Program-made: the position numbers and the translations under genes
The notes under the pieces: model-generated
The model's input: the letters and a program-made list of their open reading frames with translations, nothing else
What the model was told of the DNA's origin: nothing
Databases searched by the model: none
Assembly: GCA_963788505.1 (NCBI GenBank)
Contig: CAWBGY010000011.1
Coordinates: forward strand, 1 to 64,000
Source: JAIQFF01 sp963788505
GTDB taxonomy: Bacteria; Acidobacteriota; Terriglobia; Terriglobales; Acidobacteriaceae
DNA: 64,000 nucleotides
Direction of reading: 5' to 3'
Shown: piece by piece, positions 7,745 through 16,433 of the stretch
Layout of the letters: every line of letters begins with the position of its first letter
Position numbering within the stretch: the stretch's first letter is position 1

Positions 7745-8701
7745 ATGTCAGCCGTTGCCCAGATCCGAGAGCAAAAGCAGCACGTCGGTTTCAAGCGCGT
7801 TCTTGTGGCCACAGATTTCTCGGCTACCTCGGAGCGAGCCCTCGCCTACTCGCTTCCGATCGTGCGGCGATACCGGTCCAAGCTGTCGATCGTCCATGCG
7901 ATTCCCTTGGAGGTGCGGGAGACCATCACCTGGGATCCGCTGCCTCGGGAGCTCGACCGTCAACGACTTGACGCCGAGGAGGAGATGGGGCGCCTGGCCG
8001 AAGAAGCACGCATCAAAGACATCAATCCGCACATATTTCTTACGCAAGGCCCGGCATGGGATGTGATTTCGTCGATCATTCAGCGCGAGAATACTGATCT
8101 GCTGGTCCTGGGTAGTCACGGACGCGGGGGACTAAAAAAACTTGCGCTCGGATCGGTTGCGGAAGAGGTATTGCGCCTGGCTCCGTGCCCGGTACTTACC
8201 ATCGGCCCCAATGTTCCGCCGGTAAACGCTGGAAGGGCCGAATTCAAGACCATTCTCTTCGCAACTGATTTTGGTCCTGCCGCGGATAAGGCCTTTCCCT
8301 ATGCCCTTTCCCTGGCTGAGGACTGCCAGGCCAAGCTTGTCCTTGTGCACATGGTGCTTCCGATACCGGTTTCAGACATGGGCCCAGGCGCCTACTGCCC
8401 CGGCGTTTACGCCGCAGAAGAACTGACTGAATGGCAGGCCACCGCCAAAGAAGAGAGTGTGAGAAGACTAAGGGAACTGGTTCCGTCGGGAACGAAGCTC
8501 ACAAGGCAACCCGCATACGTGGTTAGAACGGGTTTCCTGCCCGAAGCGGTTTTGGCAACAGCGGCGGCGCATGACGCGGACTTGATCGTCATGGGAGCGA
8601 ACCGGACGCCCGCTGTGCACATGATTACACACTTCCCTTGGGCCCTCACGCACAACGTGATATGTGAAGCCAGGTGCCCCGTTCTGACGGTCACGGGGTA
8701 A
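7745..8701 (+). CDS. Universal stress protein, tandem Usp domains
   Basis: 318 aa with two Usp domains. Domain 1 (about residues 15-150) keeps the ATP-binding pattern GSHGRGGLKKLALGS and ends in CPVLTIGP. Domain 2 (about 160-315) starts TILFATDFG and ends CPVLTVTG, but its G-x2-G loop is degenerate (GANRTPAVHM). The reading frame extends upstream to a GTG at 7658, but that codon lies inside the palindrome, and GGAGGA at 7735-7740 points to ATG 7745. Tandem Usp proteins of this kind are associated with hypoxia and dormancy regulons in other phyla. Confidence 0.9.
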   Translation: MSAVAQIREQKQHVGFKRVLVATDFSATSERALAYSLPIVRRYRSKLSIVHAIPLEVRETITWDPLPRELDRQRLDAEEEMGRLAEEARIKDINPHIFLTQGPAWDVISSIIQRENTDLLVLGSHGRGGLKKLALGSVAEEVLRLAPCPVLTIGPNVPPVNAGRAEFKTILFATDFGPAADKAFPYALSLAEDCQAKLVLVHMVLPIPVSDMGPGAYCPGVYAAEELTEWQATAKEESVRRLRELVPSGTKLTRQPAYVVRTGFLPEAVLATAAAHDADLIVMGANRTPAVHMITHFPWALTHNVICEARCPVLTVTG

Positions 8702-8767
8702 ATGTGTTAAGGGGAGGATCGCCGGTACGCCAGTTGTCGCGTGGTCGACACGGCGAGCACATGGAGT

Positions 8768-8893
8768 GCTGACTTGATCGTGCTCGGAGTTCGCAACGGC
8801 GACAAGTTTGGCATAGCGGCCCATTTCGCGGGCACAACTGCGCACCAGGTGGTGGTGAATGCCTCCCGCCCGCTTCTGGCCGTTCGTGGCTAG
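8768..8893 (+). pseudogene. C-terminal relic of a universal stress protein
   Basis: Frame 8768-8893 reads A-D-L-I-V-L-G-V-R, continues through a short variable stretch, and ends A-S-R-P-L-L-A-V-R-G-stop. This matches the last strand-helix-strand of a Usp domain (compare ADLIVMGA and CPVLTVTG of the intact neighbour). No N-terminal part or start is left. It overlaps the end of the convergent P-type ATPase gene by four bases. It is probably what remains of a second usp gene after deletion. Confidence 0.7.
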
Positions 8894-11427
8894 CAACTTC
8901 TGACACTGCGCCGATCGTCGCGGAGAAGCATTCCTTTGGCAAAGTCGACCAGCACGAGATAAGTCACAGTCGAGATGGCGAGAAATAGAAAGAACGGCGC
9001 CGGCAGGGGAACGAATCCGAACAGTTTGCTAAACGGCGAATAGGGAAGGAATATCCCGGCAGCCACGATCAGAATGGTCGTGACCGCCAGCGGCAAGCTG
9101 GGCCGACTCTTAAACGGACTCCCCAAGGTGCGAATCACGAAAATCACAAGCGTCTGCGTAGCCAGAGACTCGACAAACCAGCCGGTGTGAAACTCAGGCT
9201 GGCTGGCGTGGAAAAAATGGAGAAGCACGTAAAAAGTCAGAAAGTCGTAGATCGAACTGATCGGTCCAATGAGCAGCATGAAATTGCGGACTACCTTCAT
9301 GTCCCATGGCCGTGGGCGCCGGATGTATTCCTCGTCAACGTTATCCGAAGGAATGGTGAGCTGCGACGCATCATAGAGAAAATTGTTCAAAAGGATCTGC
9401 GTCGGAAGCATGGGGAGAAATGGCAGGAACACCGACGCCGCAGCCATGCTGAACATGTTGCCAAAATTAGAGCTGGTGCCCATGAAAAGGTACTTGAGGA
9501 CGTTGGCGGAAGCCTGTCGGCCTTCAAGAATTCCCTTGTGAAGAATATTCAAACCGGGCCTCAGCAAAATGATGTCCGCCGCGTCGCGTGCCACGTCCAC
9601 GGCTGAGGCCACGGAGATGCCAACATCGGCGGCATGCAGCGACGGAGCATCGTTGATCCCATCCCCCATGTAGCCCACCACGTGTCCGCGGCGCTTGAGG
9701 GCATGGATGATCCGGTGCTTTTGCATTGGCGTTACGCGCGCAAACACGGTGGTTTCTTCCGCCCGATGCTCGAGCGCCGTATCGCTGGTAGAGTCAAATT
9801 CCTCGCCCAGCATGACGGCAGGATTCTCGATGCCGACCTGTTCGCAGACGTGACGTGCCACGAGTTCGTTGTCGCCGGTCAGGATTTTCACTTCCACGCC
9901 GTCGCGTTTTAGCGCCGCGACCGACTCTGCCGCATCCGGACTCGGCGGATCTGCAAATGCCAGGTAACCGGCCAACACCAGGGAATGCTCGTCCGCCGCT
10001 GAAAAGCTTCCACGAGGGTCCACATCGCGATGGGCGACGGCCAGAAGCCGAAATCCTTGCCTGCTCAGGTCATTAAATGTCTTGCGGCAGCGATCTTTCA
10101 GGCCGGGGTCAAGAGGGGCGATTCGCCCCTCACTCTCATAGAAGGTAGAGAGTTCAAGGATGCCTTCCGGGGCCCCTTTCACAATCAGTATTCCCAAAGC
10201 GGCGTGATTCCCATTCTTTTCCTTGACCACGATCGAAAGTCGCCGGCGTTCGAAATCGAAAGGAACTTCATCACATTTCTCGTAGGCATCCGCGTCCAGC
10301 CGTTCCATCTTGAGGATTGCGACTTCGAGCGGACTGCGGATGCCCGTCTCGAACTTGCTGTTCACGTAAGCAAGTGCCAGTGGACGATCGGATGGGCGGC
10401 CAAGGTAATCCACGGAGGAATCCAGGACCATTTCTCCCGTCGTCAGGGTGCCGGTCTTGTCGCTGCAGAACACATCGATGGTGCCGAAGTTTTGAATGGC
10501 AGGCAGGTGCTTGACGATGACATGGTCCCGAGCCATGCGGATGGCGCCGCGTCCCAGGGTCACCGAAGTGATCATGGGAAGAAATTCCGGGGTCAGGCCC
10601 ACCGCCAGGGCGACCGCGAAGACGAAGGACTCGAATGCATCCTTGTGCATTGCGATACGCACCACCAGGATGAACAACACGAGAAAAAGGACGGTGCGTG
10701 TGATAAGCATGCCAAAGCGCCGCAGCCCGCGCTGAAACTCGGTTTCCTCTCGGTCGGCTAGCTTCTCCGCGATAGTTCCGAAGGCGGTATGGGCGCCAGT
10801 AGCAACCAAGCGAGCCACTCCGGTTCCGCTCACGACCGAGGTTCCGAGAAACACCCAATTGGGCGCCTGCGGAGTCCCGGCTCCACCTTGTTCTCCGGCG
10901 CGCACGTCCTTCTCCGCAGGCATCGATTCACCTGTAAGTGCGGCCTGCTGCACGTAAAGATCGTGGGCCTCAATAAGCTGTCCGTCCGCAGGAACAAGGT
11001 CGCCGGCCGATAGGCGGACGAGATCACCCGGCACCACCTCTCGCCGATTTATTTCCTGCCATTGGCCGTCACGCATGACGGTGGCGGTTAGACTCACATG
11101 TTCTTGCAACCGATGAATCGCGCGCTGAGAACGATAGGTTTGAGCGAAATCGATGGTGACGCTGAATACAACTATGACGAAGATAATTTCCGCCTCAATC
11201 TTTTGTCCCAGAAGGGCGGAAATCACGCTGGCGACGAGAAGAATGATGACCAGCGGATTCAGGAACAGGTGCAACAATTCAAATGCGAAAGCAGCGCGGC
11301 GCTTGGCACTCGGGTCGTTGGGGCCGTACTTCGAGAGGCGCGCTTCAGCCTCTTGCGAGGTTAGGCCGACAAGAGTAGCCGGAAGATCATGGGTGTCGTG
11401 GGGCGACGCTGTGGGTAAGGAACCCAT
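8890..11427 (-). CDS. mgtA: P-type cation ATPase, MgtA-like (P-IIIB)
   Basis: 845 aa integral membrane pump. Visible motifs: N-terminal cation-ATPase segment, actuator loop with LTGES, phosphorylation site CSDKTGTLT, and hinge MGDGINDAPSLHAADVGISV, plus hydrophobic helices before and after. Length and the LTPEFLPMI stretch fit magnesium-translocating ATPases of the MgtA/MgtB type rather than heavy-metal pumps, since no CPC motif or N-terminal metal-binding domain is present. It lies 19 bases downstream of a cytochrome c gene and is probably in one unit with it and the ADH relic, behind the palindrome at 12190. The transported ion is inferred. The start ATG 11427 is preceded by AGAGG. Confidence 0.85.
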   Translation of the reverse strand: MGSLPTASPHDTHDLPATLVGLTSQEAEARLSKYGPNDPSAKRRAAFAFELLHLFLNPLVIILLVASVISALLGQKIEAEIIFVIVVFSVTIDFAQTYRSQRAIHRLQEHVSLTATVMRDGQWQEINRREVVPGDLVRLSAGDLVPADGQLIEAHDLYVQQAALTGESMPAEKDVRAGEQGGAGTPQAPNWVFLGTSVVSGTGVARLVATGAHTAFGTIAEKLADREETEFQRGLRRFGMLITRTVLFLVLFILVVRIAMHKDAFESFVFAVALAVGLTPEFLPMITSVTLGRGAIRMARDHVIVKHLPAIQNFGTIDVFCSDKTGTLTTGEMVLDSSVDYLGRPSDRPLALAYVNSKFETGIRSPLEVAILKMERLDADAYEKCDEVPFDFERRRLSIVVKEKNGNHAALGILIVKGAPEGILELSTFYESEGRIAPLDPGLKDRCRKTFNDLSRQGFRLLAVAHRDVDPRGSFSAADEHSLVLAGYLAFADPPSPDAAESVAALKRDGVEVKILTGDNELVARHVCEQVGIENPAVMLGEEFDSTSDTALEHRAEETTVFARVTPMQKHRIIHALKRRGHVVGYMGDGINDAPSLHAADVGISVASAVDVARDAADIILLRPGLNILHKGILEGRQASANVLKYLFMGTSSNFGNMFSMAAASVFLPFLPMLPTQILLNNFLYDASQLTIPSDNVDEEYIRRPRPWDMKVVRNFMLLIGPISSIYDFLTFYVLLHFFHASQPEFHTGWFVESLATQTLVIFVIRTLGSPFKSRPSLPLAVTTILIVAAGIFLPYSPFSKLFGFVPLPAPFFLFLAISTVTYLVLVDFAKGMLLRDDRRSVRSC

Positions 11428-11446
11428 GGACCTCTAGCCTCAGGTT

Positions 11447-11911
11447 CTACTTTTTCTGGATGCCGCCAAGGTATTCCGTCACGTTCTGAAGCCGGACGTA
11501 TCCCAAGTCCCGATCATATTCGATCTGGTGGAAGATGGGGCCCCAGACCGGCATCTCCCGTGAACCGTGGGCAACGTAACGCTCATCACCGGCGATGATG
11601 CCGCGCACCCGGACAGCGGGAAACTTGCCGCCGTTTCGTCGAGCAAGGGTGGTAAGATCCGGAACTTTGGTCTTCAATGCTGGTGCAACTGGGCCATTCC
11701 CCTTACCGTTCACCCCGTGACAGGATGCGCAATAGTTGCTGAAGATTTTGCCTCCATCCAGAGGCATAATTGCGCTTCCGATGTGAGGCCGCGCCGACGT
11801 TGTATCTTGCGGCGCGGCGGTTCCCGAGGTACATGCGAGCCACGGTAACGCGGCGCAGCAGAGCGCGAAGCTGAAGACGGCTAATCGAGTTAAGTGCATA
11901 AGTTTTGACAT
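11447..11911 (-). CDS. Cytochrome c, exported, possibly a lipoprotein
   Basis: 154 aa. A hydrophobic leader ends in LACTSG, which could be a lipobox (acylated Cys). One haem site CASCH sits at about residue 59 (NYCASCHGVNGKGNGP), with a distal methionine candidate in SREMPVWGP. This is a class I c-type cytochrome, expected on the outer face of the cytoplasmic membrane or in the periplasm as an electron carrier. It is followed after 19 bases by the P-type ATPase gene and preceded by the ADH relic. Confidence 0.85.
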   Translation of the reverse strand: MSKLMHLTRLAVFSFALCCAALPWLACTSGTAAPQDTTSARPHIGSAIMPLDGGKIFSNYCASCHGVNGKGNGPVAPALKTKVPDLTTLARRNGGKFPAVRVRGIIAGDERYVAHGSREMPVWGPIFHQIEYDRDLGYVRLQNVTEYLGGIQKK

Positions 11912-11915
11912 CTCG

Positions 11916-12119
11916 CTAGCGAATCCTCGGATGGTTAAGGCAGAGGAAACACCCGCCTATGGTGGTAAGGGCCACTCGAGTTACCTCTTCCCCCGCCCGG
12001 GCTTTCGGGATGGGCACGTTTTCCAGGCTGATTTGTCCTGGCCCGTGAAACATCAGCGCCCTCATGGTCGCGGTGTCGTGATCCTTTTCCGTGAAGAGTG
12101 CGTATGAGCTTTGCGACAT
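11916..12119 (-). pseudogene. N-terminal relic of a zinc alcohol dehydrogenase
   Basis: Within this 67-codon ORF, residues 19-55 (MRALMFHGPGQISLENVPIP and the following ALTTI) match the GroES-like N-terminus of medium-chain Zn alcohol dehydrogenases. In intact members the next residues are ICGTD, which carry the first catalytic zinc ligand; here the frame runs TTIGGCFLCLNHPRIR and stops. More than 80% of the gene is missing. The promoter may still drive the cytochrome c and ATPase genes below, since the CRP/FNR-like site at 12190 remains 71 bases upstream. Confidence 0.7.
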
Positions 12120-12189
12120 GGTTTTCTCGTTTCACCTGAAATTGTAGTTATTCTCACGGAGAAACCTGTGACGATGGCTACGTCCGGAT

Positions 12190-12203
12190 GTGATCGCCGT
12201 CAC
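12190..12203. promoter_or_regulatory. CRP/FNR-like palindrome 2
   Basis: GTGAT-CGCC-GTCAC, 71 bases upstream of ATG 12119 on the minus strand, i.e. before the ADH relic, cytochrome c and ATPase unit. Confidence 0.65.
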
Positions 12204-12218
12204 TGGCGCCAAGTGATT

Positions 12219-14918
12219 TCAAAAGTCGAGGACCGCCCGCATGGAGGTGGGATCATCCGCTGCCCGAGATCGGAAGCCGAGGTTTCTAGCGATCTTTTTC
12301 ATGGCGAGGTTGTCCGGCAAAATTTCTGCATTCACGTGACTCAGTTTCTCGTCGCGCGCAACCTGTATGACGCGCCGGAAAAGTTCCATTCCGAGACCCT
12401 GGTTCTGCCACGAATCCGACACCAACACTGCAACTTCCCCTTCGTTCCGGGCGTGGGACTTGACCAGTCGACCGACCCCGAGGATGTGGTGCTGCCCCGT
12501 CTTCGCGTCCCGGTGATCCGCGACAATCGCCATCTCCCGGTCGTAATCCACGAAACAAATACGCACCAGACGATCGTGCGCCACGCGCGAACTCAGGCTG
12601 AGTGAGTAAAAATAACGCAAGTACACGCTACGATCGGAAAGGGCCTCGTGAAATTTCACCATCAGAGGTTCGTCTTCCGGCCGAATCGGCCGCAGGGTGA
12701 CCTCAGTGCCGTTCTTCATTACCCACCCACAAACGTACTGGGAAGGGTAGGGCCGAATCGCCGGTCTGGGAAGATGATCAGGATCAGTCCCTGGCGGGTG
12801 CAGTACCACCCGGGCGTCAAGCGCCAGCAGTCGCTCCGGTGAAGCCAGCAGGGGATTGATGTCGATTTCAGAGATCCACGGCTGCTCGACTACCAGTTGA
12901 CTGAAGCGGACCAGTAAGCCAGCCAGCGCCGGAACGTCGACAGGCCGACGGCCACGCACGCCCTTGAAAGCTGTAAAGATTCGCGTTTGCTCCATCATGC
13001 GCCGTGCAAGGGTGCTGTTCAGCGGTGGCAAGGCAAGGGCTCGATCGCGATAGACCTCGACCAGCGGGCCGCCTGAACCAAACAGGATTACGGGCCCAAA
13101 CTGCGAGTCCACGCTGCTGCCGAGGATCAGTTCGTAGCCTTCGAGGCGCACCATGGGTTGCACGGTAACGCCGGAGAAATGATCAGGCCCGACTGTTTTG
13201 GCGACGGAAGATTTAATGGCCTGAAACGCGGAGCGGACGGATGCTTCGTCTTCCAGATTCAGTTTAACACCGCCAACGTCAGTCTTGTGGGTGATGGTCT
13301 CGGAAAAAATCTTCAGCACGACCGGATAACCAAGTTCGTGCGCCCACGCTACCGCTGCGTCTTCGCTGCGCGCGATCCGGGTTTCCACCGTAGGAATACC
13401 GTAGTGCGACAGCACTTGTTTGGATTCGAACTCGTTGAGCAACACCCGGCCCTGGCTGCGGGCGGTCTCGAGGATGCTTTCCGCCTGGCGGCGGGAAGAT
13501 GGGTCGAGTTCCTGGCCTTCCGCCAGCGACGGCGTTTCGTAGAGTCCGTGCAGGTTATAGCTGTAGCGCCACATGTAGGTGAATGCCCGGGCGGCCGTAT
13601 CGGGGTAAGGAAACGTGGGGATGCCGGCGGCGTTGAGTGTCGCCACGGCCGGGGCAATGCTGGTGCCTCCCATCCAACTGGTGAGCACGGGTTTTCCCGA
13701 CGATTTGGCGTACGGCTTCAAACCCTCCGCAATTGCGGCCGGATCGGTCATGCCCTGCGGCGCGAGGACGACCAGGAGGCCGTCACTATCGGGATCGTTG
13801 GCGGCGATTTCAAGGGATCTGGCGTAACGCTCGGAGTCCGCATCGCCGAGAATGTCAATCGGATTGTTGTGGCTCCAGTGCGGCGGCAAAAAACCATCCA
13901 GTGCCTGCAGGACTTTTTCGGAAGGAACGGCCAGTTCTCCGCCATTCGCCACCAGAGCGTCAGTGGCCAGGACGGCGGGCCCACCGGCATTGGTGACGAT
14001 CGTGAGCCGCGGCCCCTTTGGGCGTGGCTGTTTGCTAAGCACTTCCGCCATGTAAAACAAGTCCGCGATCGCGCTGACCCGCAATACGCCACAGCGCCGG
14101 AAGGCCGCATCGAGAACATCATCACTTCCAGTCAGTGCGCCGGTGTGCGAGGCTGCGGCCCGGGACGCAGCTTCCGAGCGACCGGCCTTGATGACGATCA
14201 CCGGTTTCCGTAACGCCACCTCCCGCGCGGCCGACAGAAACGACCTGGCGTCGCCGACCGACTCCATATAGATAAGGATGCTTTGCGTGTTCGGATCATC
14301 GCCAAAGTGGTAGATCAGGTCGCCCCAACCCACGTCCAGCATGGAGCCCGTGGAGACGATGGCGCTGAAGCCCACCTGCTCCATTTGGCCCCAATCCAGA
14401 ATCGCGGTCAGCAACGCTCCGCTCTGGCTCAGAAAAGCCACGTTGCCGGGACGGGGCGCGTCCTTGGCGAAGGTCGCGTTCAGGCCGATTGTCGGATTCA
14501 TGATCCCCAGGCAATTGGGACCAATCAGTCGCATGGCGCCCCGACGCAATTGCTCCTGAATCTGCTGTTCGAGTTTGACGCCCTCGGCCCCTCTTTCACG
14601 AAATCCTGCCGAGATCACAACTGCCGCTTTCACCCCGGCATCGACGCATTCGCTGATAATGTGGGGAACGGTGACGGCGGGCGTAGCCACGACTGCCAAA
14701 TCTACTTTGTCGGGGACGGCGCCAATGCTCGGGTATGCCTTCAGCCCACAAACTTCCGCGTGCCGTGAATTGACGGCATATACCTTCCCGTGAAAGGAGG
14801 GATGCCTTAAATTCTCGAGAACCGTTCGTCCGACCGTGCCGGGGCGTTCGGTGGCTCCAATCACAGCCACAGAAGTCGGCAAAAACAGCGCATCGAGGCC
14901 AGTCCTGGAGATTGGCAT
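12219..14918 (-). CDS. ADP-forming acyl-CoA synthetase fused to a GNAT acetyltransferase domain
   Basis: 899 aa from ATG 14918 (an upstream GTG at 14966 is also open). Order: CoA-binding domain (SVAVIGATERPGTVGR), succinyl-CoA ligase-like domains with the phospho-histidine candidate in SHTGALTGSDDV, an ATP-grasp domain (GYPVVLKIFSETITHKTDVG), then at about residues 735-890 a GNAT domain with acetyl-CoA loop QNQGLGMELF. The same architecture is found in Pat/PatZ-type protein acetyltransferases, where the synthetase part is often inactive. Here the His is kept, so acetate plus ATP formation remains possible. The neighbours (PFOR, cytochromes) favour an energy role, but a regulatory acetyltransferase is the alternative. 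Confidence 0.85.
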   Translation of the reverse strand: MPISRTGLDALFLPTSVAVIGATERPGTVGRTVLENLRHPSFHGKVYAVNSRHAEVCGLKAYPSIGAVPDKVDLAVVATPAVTVPHIISECVDAGVKAAVVISAGFRERGAEGVKLEQQIQEQLRRGAMRLIGPNCLGIMNPTIGLNATFAKDAPRPGNVAFLSQSGALLTAILDWGQMEQVGFSAIVSTGSMLDVGWGDLIYHFGDDPNTQSILIYMESVGDARSFLSAAREVALRKPVIVIKAGRSEAASRAAASHTGALTGSDDVLDAAFRRCGVLRVSAIADLFYMAEVLSKQPRPKGPRLTIVTNAGGPAVLATDALVANGGELAVPSEKVLQALDGFLPPHWSHNNPIDILGDADSERYARSLEIAANDPDSDGLLVVLAPQGMTDPAAIAEGLKPYAKSSGKPVLTSWMGGTSIAPAVATLNAAGIPTFPYPDTAARAFTYMWRYSYNLHGLYETPSLAEGQELDPSSRRQAESILETARSQGRVLLNEFESKQVLSHYGIPTVETRIARSEDAAVAWAHELGYPVVLKIFSETITHKTDVGGVKLNLEDEASVRSAFQAIKSSVAKTVGPDHFSGVTVQPMVRLEGYELILGSSVDSQFGPVILFGSGGPLVEVYRDRALALPPLNSTLARRMMEQTRIFTAFKGVRGRRPVDVPALAGLLVRFSQLVVEQPWISEIDINPLLASPERLLALDARVVLHPPGTDPDHLPRPAIRPYPSQYVCGWVMKNGTEVTLRPIRPEDEPLMVKFHEALSDRSVYLRYFYSLSLSSRVAHDRLVRICFVDYDREMAIVADHRDAKTGQHHILGVGRLVKSHARNEGEVAVLVSDSWQNQGLGMELFRRVIQVARDEKLSHVNAEILPDNLAMKKIARNLGFRSRAADDPTSMRAVLDF

Positions 14919-14997
14919 GGTTTCGTTCTTCACACCGGATACTCTATGCCCAAGACGTGTCCTCACGATACCCAGAAGGTGCCCCTGTCCGCACCGC

Positions 14998-15453
14998 TCA
15001 TGGCCGCTTTTTGTCTTCCGTTGGAGTGCTCTTTTTGGTTAGAGATCGAACATAGTTAACCAAATTCCAGAGCTCATCCGATTTCAGGCGGGTACCCTCC
15101 GGCGGCATATCGCCCTTGCCGTTCTTGATGACGTAGAAAAGCTCTCCGTCAGTCCTGTCTTTCAACGTCGCCGGGTCGGTAAGGTCGCTCACCTTCAGCT
15201 TCATGTCCGCCCCGACCTCTCCCTTGCCATCGCCGTCCTTGCCATGGCACATGGCGCAGTCGTATCCGTACCATTTCTTGCCTTGAGCGATCGACTCTGA
15301 AGTCGGCTTGACTGGGTTGGGTTGGCGCACGGCGTCGGGCGGAATTGTGTAGGGCACAATCGGCGCTGCTTTAGGGGGAGGTTGACTCTGTTGTGCGACG
15401 GCAAAGAGCCCAAGAAAGAATAACAGGGACACAATCAATGAGGTCTTCAACAC
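14998..15453 (-). CDS. Cytochrome c, exported
   Basis: 151 aa. Cleavable signal peptide (MLKTSLIVSLLFFLGLFAVAQ), a proline-rich linker, and one haem motif CAMCH at about residue 70. The C-terminal half (GKGDMPPEGTRLKSDELWNL) provides the distal Met. The start is GTG 15453 with AGGAGG five bases before it. It lies between the unknown 221-aa protein gene and the ADP-forming synthetase gene on the same strand, and probably shares the promoter with the palindrome at 16322. Confidence 0.87.
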   Translation of the reverse strand: MLKTSLIVSLLFFLGLFAVAQQSQPPPKAAPIVPYTIPPDAVRQPNPVKPTSESIAQGKKWYGYDCAMCHGKDGDGKGEVGADMKLKVSDLTDPATLKDRTDGELFYVIKNGKGDMPPEGTRLKSDELWNLVNYVRSLTKKSTPTEDKKRP

Positions 15454-15580
15454 AGTACCCTCCTACGATCGATGTGTTTGACGTATCGTCGCCAGAAAAC
15501 CATCGAACCGACCGCTCGAACCATACCGCCATCGCGACCGTACGTTCATGGGCACGAAGTACTTTTGTTGGTTGGTGAAG

Positions 15581-16246
15581 CTAGCGCTCTACCATCTCCA
15601 GGTCCTCTGACGGAGCGTGCTCCACATTCCTCGCTCCGCCGTGCAGCACTTCGTACACCGCCTGCTGGTCTTTCCGGATTCGTTCGACGAGAGCACGTCC
15701 GCAGTCGCTGAAGTCCGCGATCTTCTCCGCTACCTCGAGAGCATGGCCGAGCAGTGCATACGCCACTGCATCATTCTGGTAATCGCGATGCAGGTTGGCG
15801 AGGATGTACAGGTTTCCGGCAAACGCCAACTCCTGTTGTCGGCGAAGCGGCTCCATTCCGTTCGAACTAATTCCCGAACGCTCGGAGTCTCGCTGTATTT
15901 CGATCCGGCTGATTTCTTTGCGCAGCCAGGCGGCCAGGGCCTCTTCCAGTTCCAGCTGCGTTCCACAGCGATAGAAATAATCGATCGTTTCACCCTTGTC
16001 TGTAAGTGGAATGAGCCGGCACGGAGAAGCCTGGTCCTTAAGCTCGCTGGGAACAAACCTCATCAGCAGACATTCTGTGCACGGATGTGGATGCGCCGGA
16101 TCGCCGAAGTTGGGACAGGTAGGCGAGTCCTCGAAGGCTAACGGACGACGCCACGGAGTATGGGGGGAGCGTCCATAGCCGCCATCTTCCAGGAAGTTCA
16201 GCTCGAACTTGAGCACATCCAGCAGGTCCTTCTGATCTTGTGTCAT
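15581..16246 (-). CDS. Conserved cysteine-rich protein of unknown function
   Basis: 221 aa, soluble. The N-terminus is MTQDQKDLLDVLKFELNFLE, followed by a Cys/His-rich stretch at about 40-75 (CPNFGDPAHPHPCTECLLMRFVP, shown here with its cysteines at four positions including C-T-E-C) and C-R-L-I-P. The second half is helical with a conserved-looking NLYILANLHRDYQNDAVAYA. The Cys/His cluster could bind zinc or an Fe-S cluster, but no family name is known to me. GAGGTG four bases before ATG 16246 decides the start over GTG 16258. It is the first gene of the unit that continues with cytochrome c and the synthetase. A truncated paralogue sits at 22655, behind the same kind of palindrome. Confidence 0.8.
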   Translation of the reverse strand: MTQDQKDLLDVLKFELNFLEDGGYGRSPHTPWRRPLAFEDSPTCPNFGDPAHPHPCTECLLMRFVPSELKDQASPCRLIPLTDKGETIDYFYRCGTQLELEEALAAWLRKEISRIEIQRDSERSGISSNGMEPLRRQQELAFAGNLYILANLHRDYQNDAVAYALLGHALEVAEKIADFSDCGRALVERIRKDQQAVYEVLHGGARNVEHAPSEDLEMVER

Positions 16247-16321
16247 ATAGCACCTCACCCTAACCGTAGCTAGGATCGCAGAAATGCCCCCGCGATGCCG
16301 TGGCTGCCGTTACAGAGCCTG

Positions 16322-16335
16322 GTGATCAGGATCAC
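16322..16335. promoter_or_regulatory. CRP/FNR-like palindrome 3
   Basis: GTGAT-CAGG-ATCAC, 75 bases upstream of ATG 16246 (minus strand). It heads the unit of unknown protein, cytochrome c and acyl-CoA synthetase. Confidence 0.68.
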
Positions 16336-16433
16336 ACACATGAATCGTTGCGTCAGCGGACCCCTTGCAATTCGGCGCTGCACAGCTCCGCCATCGCCGT
16401 GCGCATGCGGCAGCCACAAATACGCCCGTGCTC

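Noticed and set aside
13158..14213. Long plus-strand ORF of 351 codons opposite the acyl-CoA synthetase
   Set aside because: It is the antisense shadow of a well-supported gene, has no domain, and arises from the GC-rich codon pattern.
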